A stretch of 64,000 nucleotides of DNA from Liriodendron chinense (lineage: Eukaryota; Streptophyta; Magnoliopsida; Magnoliales; Magnoliaceae). Position numbers and translations under genes: made by a program. The DNA lies in assembly GCA_003013855.2 (NCBI GenBank), contig PVNU02003892.1, forward strand, positions 1,736,001 to 1,800,000. The letters run 5' to 3'. The notes below the pieces were generated by a model, which was not told the DNA's origin, ran no database searches, and saw only the letters and a program-made list of their open reading frames with translations. This document shows positions 1 to 12,621 of this stretch, piece after piece; position 1 is the first letter of the stretch; each line of letters opens with the position of its first letter.

Positions 1-1219
1 AATTTTTCCACACTCTATTTGCATTTTAAAGTGTGAAAACGGAAGAATTTCGGATCTTTCCAATTTCTCCATTTTCCACCTTCAAACTCAGAAAAAGAAC
101 TTGTCTTAAAATCCATGTTAATGCATGAAAATCATTGATAGATATGGATTTGCTACTATTTTCTTCCCAAAATAAGCAAATTTAAATGCATGTAATCTAA
201 CTTTTCTCACTGAGTGGGTTGCAGCCCGTTTACACTCTTGGATTGCAATTTTTCCACCAAATTCGTGTTTTTATTGGAGAGTTACCAAAACGCACCAACA
301 AAATTTCCCCTGAGAAGGTTCTGTAACCCCCCCCCCCCCCCCCCACCCCCACCCCTTCCGGATTTTTAACATTTTCTATTTCCCCTAAATTTCCATGATT
401 TTCACTGCACGTATCATCAAATCACATGTATTGATCAACACACTAGAAATTTATAAAAGGCTTGAGTGCACTATATCACGATGTACACATGGGCTTGAGT
501 GCGATATATAGCGATATACACACAATATCTGTGAAATTTTCGTTGACACTGGGGATTTTTACAAATCCCCCTGGTTTCATGTCGCGCTTGTGCAATATCG
601 ATTGTATTCTTTCCCATGGCTAACTAACACACAAGCATTTAGCACTAGATCCTTTCCCGTCTTAGAATAATGTCCTCTCTTGATTGGTTTCCTCCTAAAA
701 AATCCATTTGAGTGTAGGATATGTTATTTGAATCATACACCCAATTGTACGATCTGTATCGTGAATCGTTGGATTCTGAAAGACATAATATCACTTCTAG
801 ATGTTTGGGCATTATGTTTTTACAATGTCAAGGTTTACTTTCATGCTATTTAACTTTAGATTGTTTATAACTTATAATTGAATGTAGACATGAATATCAT
901 TAATCATGTCTGTCATTGTTCATTTTAGTGGTTATATTGTTCATGCTTCCTGCTTGTTAGGAATACTAGGCCTTTGCATGCTTATTTCTTGGGTGGTTGA
1001 ACTCCTCAATAGTATTAACAATCTTAGATGCATATGACAGAATGGGGTTTTTGCTATATGTATGCATTCAAAATGGTTCAAAAGACATCTTCTTTTTCTC
1101 CTTTCCTTTTTTCCTGCGAGAAAGTTTTGTACGTTATCTGGTTATTTTTTATAATGACAATGGCCCAGAAAAGTATTGAACCTCATTCCCTTTCCTTTGT
1201 GCTTTGTGAAACATTCCAG
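1..1219 (+). other. Intron upstream of the first METTL5-like exon in the window
   Basis: The acceptor AG at 1218-1219 closes this stretch, so it is most simply the intron preceding exon 1220-1317. It is AT-rich, with a C-homopolymer near 327-355 and no recognisable METTL5 N-terminal coding. The true 5' end and promoter of the gene are outside the window. Confidence 0.6.
327..355. repeat. C-homopolymer tract
   Basis: About 18 consecutive C, then two shorter C runs separated by single A. On the - strand this is a G-run able in principle to form a quadruplex. Length in an assembly is unreliable. Confidence 0.8.
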
Positions 1220-4213
1220 GCAGAGAATACATTTGGAGATATAAGTGGCAAGGTAGTAGCAGACTTTGGTTGTGGTTGTGGTACTTTGGGTATTGCAGGT
1301 GCTCTTTTGGGTGCCGAGTGAGTACCTTCTCTTGCTCGTTTGGTTAGAATCTTTTTAGTTTTTCATGTAAATTGCTTACTTTCTGCTGGAATGTTTTCGT
1401 TTTGATGCCACCCACTGGAACGAGTTTTGTTCTAATCCAAGGTGATTTTGCGCATTTTACAAATTTCAACTTTATATGTGAGAGCCAAACAGGATTTTTC
1501 AGTGTGTAATTTTTGATGAAATTTCCTTTTCATGAACTTCTTCTAAATTGATGAAATGTGCTTCTATGATGTGACAGACATGTGGTTGGCATTGACATTG
1601 ATTCTCAATCTTTAGAAATTGCTTCATTAAATGCTGCAGATCTCGAGGTATTATCATGTCCTCCTCTTTTGTGTTTTGTCATGATATTCATCGGCTTCAT
1701 GGGGTCACCATCACCACCATCATCATCTAAGCCTCATCCTAATTAATTGGGTTGGCTACTTGGACTCACTATATATGATATTTGATTTTTGTGATGAAAT
1801 CGTGCCTATTTACATTATTGACCATTTACAACGATGAAATGTGAAGATATTGTAAGTTTTATGCTTTTCTTTTTCTAAACCACCCGGTCGCTATGATTAC
1901 ATATTTTATGATATCTATGTGCAGGACATCTTTGTAGAATAGAGATGTTTCACTGACACATTGCTTCTTGGTTACATATTCGCATGGGCAGTTGGACATG
2001 AATCTTATCTGGTGTGACATCAAAAATTTAAAATGGAGAGGTAAACATTTAATCCCTCGTCTTGTTCTTTTGTTGAATACTGAGGACAGAAAAGGAGTGC
2101 ATTTGGAATTTGCATTGAACAGAATGGATTTGGATGGAAATGGTCATTGTGCTCAATTTGCCAATTGCTCTGCACGATGTATTTTTTTTTTTAATTTTTT
2201 TTTATAGCAAGAATCGGTTTTCCACACTCCCTGAAGAAATGCATATTTCCAAATGCAAGCTGACACCATTTAAACAGCGTCAAGTGGGAATTTCCAAACT
2301 GGGCTAGTTTTGTTGAACCCTTTTTTGCTCCCCTGTTTTAATATGGTTGTGATAATATGCCTTCTCCACAAGAGTATTTGGTGCTGCATGTAAAGATCAT
2401 ATAATGAATTTTACCCCAATAGGCTTCTCCCATTTTCAGTTATTTGTTTGAGATAAGTTGTTTTAACTGATTCAAGTTTCTCCACATTAGGCAACTCAAC
2501 TGCCACTGCAGAAGTAAAAGGCTACAAGCTTCAGTTCACTCTCGTTGGATCTCCTATGTGGTTTGAGAACCTGAAAACTTGTCTTGGAGGTCCATTGGGT
2601 CAAATCAACTTGAAGACTCATTTGAAAATTTAAAACACTTGAAAGCAAGAATTCAATAATTAATAATTATTTTTAATATAAAATGTATTATAAAAATATG
2701 AAAGCCCTGCAAAAACTTGAGTAAACTTGGTGAAGTTTTCAACTCAAGTCAAAAGAAGGATGGGTAGCAGAAAAGAAAAGAAAAGAAAAAGACTTGTACA
2801 AAAATTCGATGGAATCTAATTGAGTTGGCATGAAATCTGATTGAGTCACCTTGGTCAAGTTTTGAATAGGCTCAGTGAGTTTTTAAACTGTGATTTCCTA
2901 TCTGAACAGCATGGGCCAATTTTAGGATACATGCATAACTTTGGAACTACTTGTAATTCCAAAACGAATTTATGGCAACCTCTTCCTTGTCTCCTTGTAG
3001 TTTTCAATACAGTTTACATGCTTTCCTAATCTTTGGGACCCAAGTTTACTTCCAGTATGTAGTACAGTATTGCTTTCTACTTTTTGACCATTGAGTTTTT
3101 GAATCGTTTCTTTATCCAATACAATCTTATTTATGTAGGCAAAATAGTCGACACTGTTGTAATGAATCCTCCATTTGGGACTCGGAAAAAAGGTTCCGAC
3201 ATGGATTTTCTCTTTATGGCTTTGAAGGTGAGGACCAGCTATTTGTTCAATGCCTTGGTTCATGCTTGTTCTATTTACTTGTTCCTAAGTTCTCTCCTTA
3301 TAATTGTCAATGTAGGTTGCCTCTCAAGCAGTCTATTCATTGCATAAGACTACGACAAGAGATGTAAGTCATTTTCTTTACTAGCTTCGGTCAATGCTGT
3401 TTTATGATGGAAAAGAAGAAGAAGGAAATTTACTCTCTTCTTCGACTAATAGATAATGGACACACAACGCCACACACTAGCTCTCTGATATAAAAACAGC
3501 AGTCAATGAGAACTTTCAATTCATGATCCCCAGATACTTCAAAATAGGCAATGTATCTGCACTGTAATATTTCTGGAACTTCAATCTTATGTGACGAATC
3601 CATATCTATCCACTTCCATTCCATATCTGTAGTATCACAGTCACTGTTTATATTTATATTTATATTTTATTTTTATCAACGAGGCATCACACGTTATGGT
3701 GCCCAAATACTTTTATTTGTTCAGAGTATCTGTGCAGATAAAGTAATGAGACTGGCGTTTTACACGGCCAGATACTTCTCCTTTGTACACCATGTTCTCT
3801 CAGCCCTCCTATCTGTGAGGGCTGCTAACCCACATAGGACTTTACACACAGCACATGTACAAAACTGATGAGTATGTGAGACATCTCACATCTGCTCTGC
3901 ATAAGGTAGCTCTCTCTGCAACTGTGTGGAAAATCAGGCCCATCCAATCATTAGATGGGCCATGCTTGTGTCTTGAATGTGGACTATTGACAAATCTCGT
4001 CTTTTAAACCATTCATTCATTTTGTATTGGGGCAGTGTGCTAGTGGCAGCTAGGGGTCAGATTCCATAAATTGGTCCTCTAATTCCCCTTAAAATCAAGA
4101 AAGAAATCCAAAATCTCTAAAAGGTGGTCATGGGGAAGGAAGACTGTAAAGACCTGTTTGGATGCATGCTATCCACCTATCATCATATCCATATGTTTCA
4201 TGCTATCCACTCA

Positions 4214-4249
<36 letters not shown>

Positions 4250-4921
4250 GCTACTCCCAATGTGCTTGGTTCTAGCATGAAACACACACACACACACACA
4301 CTTTGTCAGCCTGCATATATTCTTCCTCCCATCGTTTCCATTGCTTCTGTGGACAAGGTGTATTTTATAGAGGATAAAATTAATTTTTTGCCAACAGATG
4401 CTTCTGTAACTTTCGGGGCATGTCGGCTAGGTTGTGAACAGTTTGGATTGCATGAACTGCTGTGTCTCCCCTACTAATCTGATGCACATGAAAATTGAGG
4501 GAGGCCTTTATGCATGATGATGCATCCTGTGGATGGTTTGGATCCTTCAAAGGTGTAACACTTTCACACACTTATGGGAGGCAGTAGTTCCAGTCATTTT
4601 AGCATATTAAAAAATAAAAAATCACCAGCACCTAAACAGTCCCCAAGTCTATAACAAGAGGAAGCTTTTACCTCTTGGATTTGATAATCATACTCACAGC
4701 AAGAGAAAACTCTTTCTCTAATAGAAATCCAAAAAGGATGTCAGTAGCACTACAAATCCAAACCCAGGCTTTCAAGTCCTAGACACAACACCAAATCCTA
4801 CTTACATCGTAGCTCTTCGACTTCGTTTGTTTTCAATCTCATCTGCCTAATCTCACATATATTTGTGTGTATGAGCACTTTGCAGCACTGTAGTGCGTGT
4901 AGTGCATTATTCACAGCTTCT

Positions 4922-4960
<39 letters not shown>

Positions 4961-6516
4961 AATGTGGGATTTTGTGTTTAAGGTGCTAATTCGTTAGTCT
5001 GGTTTGTAAGTTTTTTACATAGTTGAATGTGTGAGTCATTCCTGATTTTATTGATGTAAGAACTTTTAATTGAGTTTTAAATTCAACTGCTGAGTTTTAA
5101 TCATGCTATCCAATGTTTCCTTTCTTGTTGTTGCTGCCTTGCGGGGCTTGTAGCATGTGAAACGAGCGGCCTTGCATGATTTCAATGCTAAAAGTGCTGA
5201 GGTTTTGTGCGAGGTAAGTGGCAATTGCTTGGCTTCAAGTTGTCTTTTTCTAATCAGTAATTTCAGTCCCTTTTTTCTTCTTTCACTTAAAAGAGTGAAA
5301 ATGCATACTATTTTGATCAGCCAATGGTCAAAACGATCTTGGGAATTTGGTGATGCAGCCAAGACAAATACCCAAGTTTCAAATTAGGCACACACCAATT
5401 CTTGATGATCAACCACATAATTTCTCAACAAAATTGATAATTGAGCCCAAAAGAGAAACAAGCTAGCGCATGCTATAGAAGACAAACATGTCAAGAGAAA
5501 GCAAAACATGCTTAAAAATCCCAAGAAATAACTTTCTAAGCAATGCATGCTATAGAAGGCAAAACAAGTAAAGAGGAAGGAACACATACTTAAAAATCGC
5601 AAGAAATAACTGTCTGATTCGCTTAAATTCCATATGTATGACTGTAGATTTTTAGTCTTATACTTTGGCTGCAGTTCAAATCACACTATTGGTTAACTAA
5701 TGAAGAAAACTGAACATAAAATCCTATTGACTCAAACTAATTGTCAAACCCATCCTAAATTTCTATTGGTTGAAACACATCACCCTAGCTGATAGGGAGT
5801 CGTCACATGTATGTCTACGTCTGAGATCTAGGCCAGTCTACTGGTAGGCCATGCTGCGAACATTACCAGGCCCAAAAAATGGACAGGTGCACTTATTAGG
5901 CGAACCATACAAGTAGAAGAAAAATGGATGGTTGGAAAAGAAAAGGCCAATATGTGGCCTAGCTGATGATTGGATTGGCCTAAATTCCTATTGGTTGAAA
6001 CACATCACCCTAGCTAATAGTCACACACACCCAGGTCTAAAATCTAGGTCACCCGACCTGTCGGCTATGCTGTGAACATTATCAGGCCCAAAATTCGGGC
6101 AGGTGCACTTATTAGGTGGACCATACAAGTAGAAGAAAAATGGACATTCAGAAAAGGAAAGGCCAATAGGTGACTTAGTTTTTGCATGGGGCATGCTGAC
6201 AATGTGCCCAACCTGACGATGAATGCACCATATCCATCACGTGTACTCCCTGCTGGAATGTGTGCCACAAAGGCTCCTCCATCTCATGGTAGTGAACGTA
6301 GCATTCTTCGTTAAATACCATATGTATACACGCCATGTTCGTGAACATGCATAGGTGGGTGTTCTTTCTGATACATGGTTGCATTCATGTTAATAATGTC
6401 TTACTGCTATCTGGTTTGTGTTGTATCAGCTTCGGTTCGACGTGCCACATCTGTACAAGTACCATAAGAAGAAAGAAGTTGATATTGCTGTTGATCTTTG
6501 GAGATTTGTTCCCTGA
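1220..6516 (+). CDS. METTL5: METTL5-like rRNA adenine-N6 methyltransferase, 3' seven coding exons
   Basis: Coding exons joined by eye: 1220-1317, 1578-1647, 1992-2040, 3139-3227, 3316-3363, 5154-5213 and 6430-6516 (TGA 6514-6516). All introns are GT-AG and all phases agree, giving 166 aa. Motif I of the SAM-binding fold reads DFGCGCGTLGI (first exon), the acidic strand-2 end reads GIDID, and the adenine-N6 catalytic motif NPPF is at 3165-3176, followed by GTRKKGSDMDFL. The C-terminus (KKKEVDIAVDLWRF) is typical of METTL5. Known family role: with TRMT112, METTL5 methylates one adenosine (m6A) in 18S rRNA. Family length is about 210 aa, so roughly 43 N-terminal residues are missing. I see no exon for them in 1-1219, so the gene starts before the window. 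No internal stop or frameshift is seen; it looks functional. The 1.8 and 1.2 kb introns carry repeats. Confidence 0.93.
1709..1760 (+). repeat. Dispersed 'aattaattgggttggctac' repeat copy in METTL5 intron
   Basis: The words 'catcatctaagcctcatcc' and 'aattaattgggttggctac' recur, diverged, in three tandem copies at 12152-12700. It is a short intronic member of the same dispersed family. Its class is unknown to me. Confidence 0.6.
3364..5153 (+). other. Long METTL5-like intron with CA and CT microsatellites
   Basis: The intron lies between exons 3316-3363 and 5154-5213. It carries (CA)n at 4215-4249 and 4283-4301 and (CT)n at about 4925-4952. Open frames crossing the CA tract are low-complexity artefacts. 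No other gene is seen. Confidence 0.75.
5763..6180 (+). repeat. Direct tandem duplication, period about 225 bp, in METTL5-like intron
   Basis: The block starting 'ctattggttgaaacacatca' at 5763 repeats at 5988. Both copies contain 'caggtgcacttattagg' and 'ccatacaagtagaagaaaaa', and they diverge moderately elsewhere. It lies in the last intron, 1.2 kb long. I do not recognise the source sequence. Confidence 0.8.
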
Positions 6517-9485
6517 TCACATTCATACCCATCAATCGAAGAGGGAGATCAAAAGGGGTATGTAAATCTTTATACCAGCCTTGCATCAGAAGTCAATTCA
6601 TGGAAAAGATGAATGAAAGGGGTCTGAATTTCATGAAAAAAAAAGAACGTTCATACATGTTGATGGAATCTGAATTCATAAATGGTCGAATTCTGTAGAT
6701 TTTCACCTATAAACAGTTACTTCTGGCCAGCACAGTCCTATTGACAATGGACGTATCCTTAGTAAATATTGTCTAAAGGTATTGAACAGCTAGCTCTCGG
6801 GAGAAGGCGTCCATAACCATCTGCACTATTGCAGGTGGAGCACCATGAGAGGGGCCTTGGGATGCCGGCAGTTTGATGCTCTGATTTACTTGGTTTTTGA
6901 AATTGTTGTAATTTTGTTTTGTCATAAAAATTTCTGAAAAACTGAGAAATGGATATTGAAGGAATGCCAGGAGTCATGGCTGGACTGTTCTGGTCCCGTG
7001 GTGTAGATCAGGTGGGTCATAGTTCAGGGTGGCCGCTTAAACTGGATTTGGGTTCTCTTCTGAGAAATGCAGGGGGGTGTTTCTGCTGTGGGTTTCTCTC
7101 CCTGATTTGTTTTGTTGTACGCCGCCATCATGTGCCCATCACTGGCATGTTTGCCAGGTATACTGTGATGGTGGTGCACGTGGGATGGTCCAAACGTGGA
7201 TCTGGACTATCGGTTCGTTGCTCTTGCCAGGTGATGATACAAGAGCCACATTAATCAGATGATCCTAACCTTCCAATCAATAGCATGCAAAAACTAGACG
7301 GTCAAGATCAAGTAGGGGAAAAGGACTGGGCTTGGCTTTCATATGAATAAAAACCAAAAGATGGAGTGGGCCTAGTATGATGTTTGAGGCCTACAAACCA
7401 ATGATCTCGGCTGAGACTTTTGTATGCATTAAGGCCTATGAGGCCTAGCTGGACTTAACACATAGGCTTCCAACTTCGGCAGACCAGGGTCAAGATGTCA
7501 TTGATCCGGTTGGGTCGGTCCAACAAACTGGGCTTGGGCAAGCCGTCGTAGATACAGAAAAATCCCTGAAGAAACTCTTTCCAGGAAATTTTGTCAGGGT
7601 GGATCGATCCTGAGTTGGCTATGACAATCATAATTTTAAGACTTTTATGACTTGTCGAGTTTACTCAGTGGTCGTTGTGCCCAATCCGGTTCAATGTCAC
7701 GGGTCACCTAGATGATTCACTCCCTATTCTGCTGAGTTGTAGATGACTCACTCCCAACTTCGGTGAGTCTTAACTCGGGCTCGAGACTGGACGAGGCAGT
7801 CCTAGCCTGATATAATATGTGCCGGTATGCATGTATATGAGTTGTTTTTTTTTTTTTTATTTAAAATAATTTTCTATGGCCTTTATCTCTGTTCTAAGAG
7901 ACAACATAGATTAATATTTGTCTAATCATATCTTTTTCATCTTGATTTTCAAGAACATTCCATATGGGTCCGTTTGGGTGCACAAGTAAATTAAATCACA
8001 AGCGTTGATTTTAATCAAAGAAATGGTAAAGACTAATGATATTTATTTGGAGTATTCGCAACAAGCAGCCCTGCAGCCATTGTTTAAAATCATGAAAACT
8101 CTACTCGAGCCCGTCACGGACTCACAACTCGGACCAATTTCTCCAAAACTCCTACATTTTTTTTCTTCTGAATTTTCAGTAATATCTAATATTTGAATAT
8201 AAAATATCCCTACCACACCATAAAACGTCCTACGAGTTTTTCTGAATTTTTCAGGAATATTTAATATTTGAATATATAATATCCTACTATACCATGGATT
8301 ATTTTAACCCCGTAATTAGTCTTCAAAGATCTTGAACCTTGGGTTTTAAAAGGATATGGGAAGGAATTTAAAATAAAGTTAAAGAGTAATTAGGTCTATT
8401 TAGAAATATGGCTGGTGGGCAACATAAAAATGCCAGGCAATGGCTTATATATGCCACTCAAACATTTCCTCTCTCTGGGTGTAGCCCGCCCGCATCCATG
8501 TCACCCTTCCTGCATGTAGGTGTGGCGATGTGCCAGGTTTGGGCTCGCTAGGTTAGCCAGAGCCTGGCCCAACACACAATGCCCAACCCCCGAGCCTGTC
8601 TTGCATGGTAGGCAAGCTAGAGCTTGAAATAAATGGTTTGACATGAGCACCACTTAGCCTGGATCGACAATTGATAAAATTCCTATTTTCACTTGAAAGT
8701 TCCTAATCTATTGTTGATAAGTGGGCTACATATGCACAAAGAAATAGACAATTAAAGCAATGAAATTAATGGTTTACATTCAAGATGCATGGGTTGACTA
8801 ACGAAGATTGAAATGACATATTTGTAGGATATAATAACATTACATGTAAAGCTAGGTTTGGCTGAAATGACTTGAGCCCAATCCTAGCCCAAAAATTGAT
8901 GGGGCCAAGCATTCCAGGTCCCAGTCCGGACTATGGGTGAAGCTAATAGGTCCAACCCAGCCCAAAGCTGGATCAGGCTGGGGGGCAGCAGTGACAAGTT
9001 GCGCCAAGTCGAGTTCAGTTTTATTTTGATTTTTTGTTATGTTTTTCTGTTTTCTGTTTTATTTTTATTTTTTTTATCCTCGAGTCAAGTTTGTTTCTCT
9101 CGAGTTTTATTGAGTTGTGACCAAATTAAGTTTTTCTGGAGACTCGATGAAATCTGGTTGAGTCGAGTAGTTGAGTCAAATCTAATATTTTATGGGTTTC
9201 TAAACCATGCTTAATCCAACTTGAAACAAGATAGGTTGCGTTTCAACAACTAACCAAGGAAACCACAACTTGGTTATTTCCACTTCATGAGGCTAGTAAT
9301 TGCAAATTGCAATATGATTCAATGGTGCAACCAAACACACCCTTTTATGGCATCTGGGTGGCGACAAGTTTCATGTTGAAAGATCTAGCAACAATCACAA
9401 GCGTGCACTTTCATTCCTCACCACATGTGCTCAGATTTTCCTAACTCTCAGATTCATGCATTTCAAATACATGGACGCGTACAGC
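6517..9485. other. Intergenic stretch downstream of METTL5-like gene
   Basis: The first few hundred bases should hold the METTL5-like 3' UTR; no clear polyadenylation site can be chosen. 7500-7800 and 8500-9200 contain degenerate short words (gactcgagt, ggcccaac, gagtcgag) like those at 26100-26890 and 56190-57720. A 74-bp tandem duplication is at 8167-8294. No convincing gene was seen on either strand. Confidence 0.6.
8167..8294. repeat. Tandem duplication, period 74 bp
   Basis: 'tctgaattttcagtaatatc' at 8167 recurs as 'tctgaatttttcaggaatat' at 8241. Each copy is followed by 'taatatttgaatat' and a 'ctac.acaccat'-like end. AT-rich; no coding seen. Confidence 0.65.
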
Positions 9486-10857
9486 TGTAACTGCCCCCAC
9501 CCAAGGACACAATATTGTCCGCTTTGGCCGAAGCCTCACGGCTTTGTTCTCGGGGTTTCCCCCAAAACGCGTTGTATCCATATGGTGAGAACTCCACATA
9601 TAGCCCAGAATCAAGGCGCTCATCCATCCGATGTGGGACTAACCTCACCCAGGCCCTACCAGCTGGAGTGTTATTTTCGAAGCCCAACCGATCCCAATGG
9701 GACCCGGATGACATCTCATGCTCGGACCACAGCCAGGCTGCACTGGGGCGCTAGAATCCCCCACCCTCAGGGCAGAGCCACCCTCGGCTCTGATACCATC
9801 TGTAACGCCCCCACCCAAGGACACAATATTGTCCACTTTGGCCGAAGCCTCACGGCTTTGTTCTCAGAGTTTCCCCCAAAACGCGTTGTATCCATATGGT
9901 AAGAACTCCACATATAGCCCAGAATCAAGGCGCTCATCCATCCGATGTGGGACTAACCTCACCCAGGCCCTACCAAATGGAGCGTTATTTTCGAAGTCCC
10001 GACCGATCCCAACAGGACCCAGATGACATCCCACGCTCGGACCACAACCAGGCTGCACTGGGGCGCTAGAATCCCCCACCCTCAGGGCAGAGCCGCCCTC
10101 GGCTCTGACACCATCTGTAACGCCCCCACCCAAGGACACAATATTGTTCGCTTTGGCCGAAGCCTCACGGCTTTGTTCTCGGGATTTCCCCCAAAACGCG
10201 TTGTATCCATATGGTGAGAACTCCACATATAGCCCAGAATTAAGTCGCTCATCTATCCGATGTGGGACTAACCTCACCCAGGCCCTACCAACTGGAGTGC
10301 TATTTTCGAAGCCCGACCGATCCCAACGGGACCCGGATGACATCCCACGCTCGGATCACAGCCAGGCTTGCACGGGCCTGGGTGAGGTTAGTCCCACATC
10401 GGATGGATGAGCGCCTTGATTCTGGGCTATATGTGGAGTTCTCACCATATGGATACAACGCGTTTTGGGGGAAACCCTGAGAACAAAGCCGTGAGGCTTC
10501 GGTCAAAGCGGACAATATTGTGTCCTTGGGTGGGGGCGTTACAGATGGTATCAGAGCCGAGGTCGGCTCTGCCTTGAGGGTGGGGGATTCTAGAGCCCCA
10601 GTGCAGCCTGGCTGTGGTCCGAGCGTGGGATGTCATCCGGGTCCCGTTGGGATCGGTCGGGCTTCGAAAATAGCGCTCCAGTTGGTAGAGCCTGGGTGAG
10701 GTTAGTCCCACATCAGATGGATGAGCGCCTTGATTCTGGGCTATATGTGGAGTTCTCACCATATGGATACAACGTGTTTTGGGGGAAACCCCGAGAACAA
10801 AGCCGTGAGGCTTCGGCCAAAGCGGACAATATTGTGTCCTTAGGTGAGGGCGTTACA
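9486..10857. mobile_element. Head-to-head array of a small TRIM-like LTR retrotransposon
   Basis: A unit of about 315 bp (LTR-like part about 161 bp plus internal part about 154 bp) repeats. In - orientation, LTR termini TGTAAC begin at 9486, 9801 and 10116. The array then flips near 10372 into + orientation, with LTRs at about 10383-10543 and 10697-10857, both ending TTACA. Each LTR end is followed by a tRNA-iMet primer site (tggtatcagagc, 10546-10557; reverse complements near 9786-9799 and 10101-10113). The LTR carries the word 'ttagtcccacatcgg', common in plant TRIM elements. No coding capacity is seen: open frames here are shadows of the repeat. Flanks 'acagc' (9481-9485) and 'acaac' (10858-10862) might be a worn 5-bp target duplication. 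Confidence 0.8.
10546..10557 (+). other. Primer-binding site of TRIM-like element (tRNA-iMet)
   Basis: 'tggtatcagagc' lies two bases after the LTR end 'cgttaca' (10543). It overlaps the left arm of a perfect 9-bp stem (10552-10560 with 10563-10571, 2-nt loop). Confidence 0.8.
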
Positions 10858-12151
10858 ACAACACACACCCACATGCATGTCTTTACATGCACCCACGTGT
10901 ATCTCTAAATCCTCTATGTTTTTCAGTGAATAACTTGTGGTGGTTGAGCCTGGCCCAATCAGTTCCATTAATAGTACAAAAAATAAATGAATAAAGCATG
11001 GGATCAACTATAAATAATATTCAGTACAGAGGGCGCCACGAGCTCTTGGATCACATTACAAATGATGAAATCATTAATACTCTCGCCGAGCATGTTGCTT
11101 CACATGCATGCATTCAGAAATTATGCATGTAACATGCATATTACTCAAATCAGTCCGTCCGATTCATGCGCCTGCTTTAGATGGGTTATAAACCATCTCT
11201 TACAGCAATCCAATCGGTGGGGACGTCTGAAAGAAGGATAAAATGAATCAACGGTATGGGTTCTAGTCAGTGCTATTTATGGGTCATGGCCTATCTACAG
11301 TGGGTCCCACAATCTGGCTTTCTTAATGTTAGTTACATGTATGTGGCACGCGCATATATATAATAATCAAATTGCATGTGTATAAACTACCAAACAAGTC
11401 CAGAGTATAAGAGAACTCCTATCAACTTAAAACTGGGATGGCTTGCAGATCTCATAAAGACTTTGTAGGGAGATATGCATCTGTTTCCAAGGCTAGAAAG
11501 GAAACTTCATTGCCATTTTATTTTACACATTGTCATGGAATGATAAGCTTCCCAGTCATAGAAGCTATTTTGTTAGAAGCAATAACCCATATAAAATAAT
11601 ACAACAATATCTTCACCAGTCATCTTATTATTTAATATATACATAGGAGTCTACTCCAATCTATATATTTTAATATTTTATTGGAGCCTGCATCTTTGGC
11701 CAACAAGAAATCCTTTGTTTATGAGATTTAGGTCATTCTATTTAAGATCTCTCCCTCGTGCAAAGACTAAAGAGAGTAATATTCATTTGAAAGTACTTTG
11801 GAATCTCATCTCGTGTAACCCAAGTTTTAATGGTAGAAAATCAACTTGGAAGAGAGTTGATTGGTCTTCCTCTTAAAGTAAATATTTACAATTTAAAGCT
11901 ACATGCTTAGGTTTTGTAACCAAACCCCCCTATGGAAATGTACTTGTGCTTAATAAGCTTGTGCTTTTCAAAAAGACGGAAAAAAATTTAGTCAAAGAAA
12001 TGGAAAATGCACTAAAACTAAGAGAGTGAAAGTTTGAGTTCCATTTCGTCTTAAAAAATGGAGTGAAAGAAAAGGCCCATATTTGTGCATGTGCATGTGT
12101 GTGTGTGTGTGTCTGTGCGCATGTGCTACAAAAGAATTAGATTCAAAACCG
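10858..12151. other. Intergenic, nothing recognised
   Basis: AT-rich DNA with a short (TG)n run near 12094-12112. No exon-like frame, RNA gene or recognisable transposon terminus was seen. Confidence 0.5.
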
Positions 12152-12338
12152 CCATCATCATCCTATCCTTATCCCAATTAATTAGGGTTGGCTACATGAA
12201 TTTTGTTTCACCATTCCACTCCATCAAGGACTAAATCCTAATTAATTAGGGTTGGCGACATGGATTCTGTTTCACCATTCCACTCTATCAAGGACTAAAT
12301 CCTCAGTTAAATAGCAAATCCATCATCATCTTAGCTTT

Positions 12339-12511
12339 TTTTTTTTTTTTTTTTCTTTTTGGGTCAGTCATGCAACACACCCACCCAGTCAATCGTGCAC
12401 CATACCCACTGGTGTTGTTAGCAGCATCGATTTTCATCACTGATGGGTTTCGAAACCAAGACCCCCTGTTGAAACTCCGCAAAGTCTACCAACGAGGTAG
12501 GGCTCCAAACC
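12339..12511 (-). mobile_element. tRNA-derived SINE, 173 bp, with 18-bp target duplication
   Basis: It is flanked by perfect copies of 'ccatcatcatcttagctt' (12321-12338 and 12512-12529). The left end is a T-run (a poly-A tail on the - strand). On the - strand the head has an A-box-like 'cctacctcgttggtag' (complement of 12487-12502) and a B-box-like 'ggtttcgaaaccc' (12445-12457), as in tRNA-derived SINEs. No coding. Confidence 0.8.
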
Positions 12512-12543
12512 CCATCATCATCTTAGCTTATCTCAACTAATTA

Positions 12544-12621
12544 ATTTTTATTTATTTATTTTACACACACCACATGGGTACTCAAACCCATGATCTTAGT
12601 GTTGAAACCCATTGGGTCTCC
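12544..12621 (-). mobile_element. Short SINE-like insertion with 10-bp target duplication
   Basis: It lies between 'caactaatta' at 12534-12543 and the same word at 12622-12631. The left end is T-rich ('tttttatttatttatttt'), a worn poly-A tail on the - strand. The interior holds 'gggtttgagtaccc' on the - strand, which may be a B-box remnant. It is shorter than a full SINE, so probably truncated. Confidence 0.55.

Noticed and set aside
4124..4477. 117-codon frame on +
   Set aside because: Half of it is a CA microsatellite (THTHTH runs) inside a METTL5-like intron.
6949..7254. 101-codon frame downstream of METTL5-like gene
   Set aside because: No motif, no splice partners; likely flank or 3' UTR sequence.
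9456..10908. Many 60-160 codon frames on both strands
   Set aside because: All are translations of the same TRIM-like repeat unit and its inverted copies.
12445..12502. Possible tRNA gene (A- and B-box-like words)
   Set aside because: It has a T-run tail and 18-bp target duplication and no cloverleaf; a SINE head fits better.
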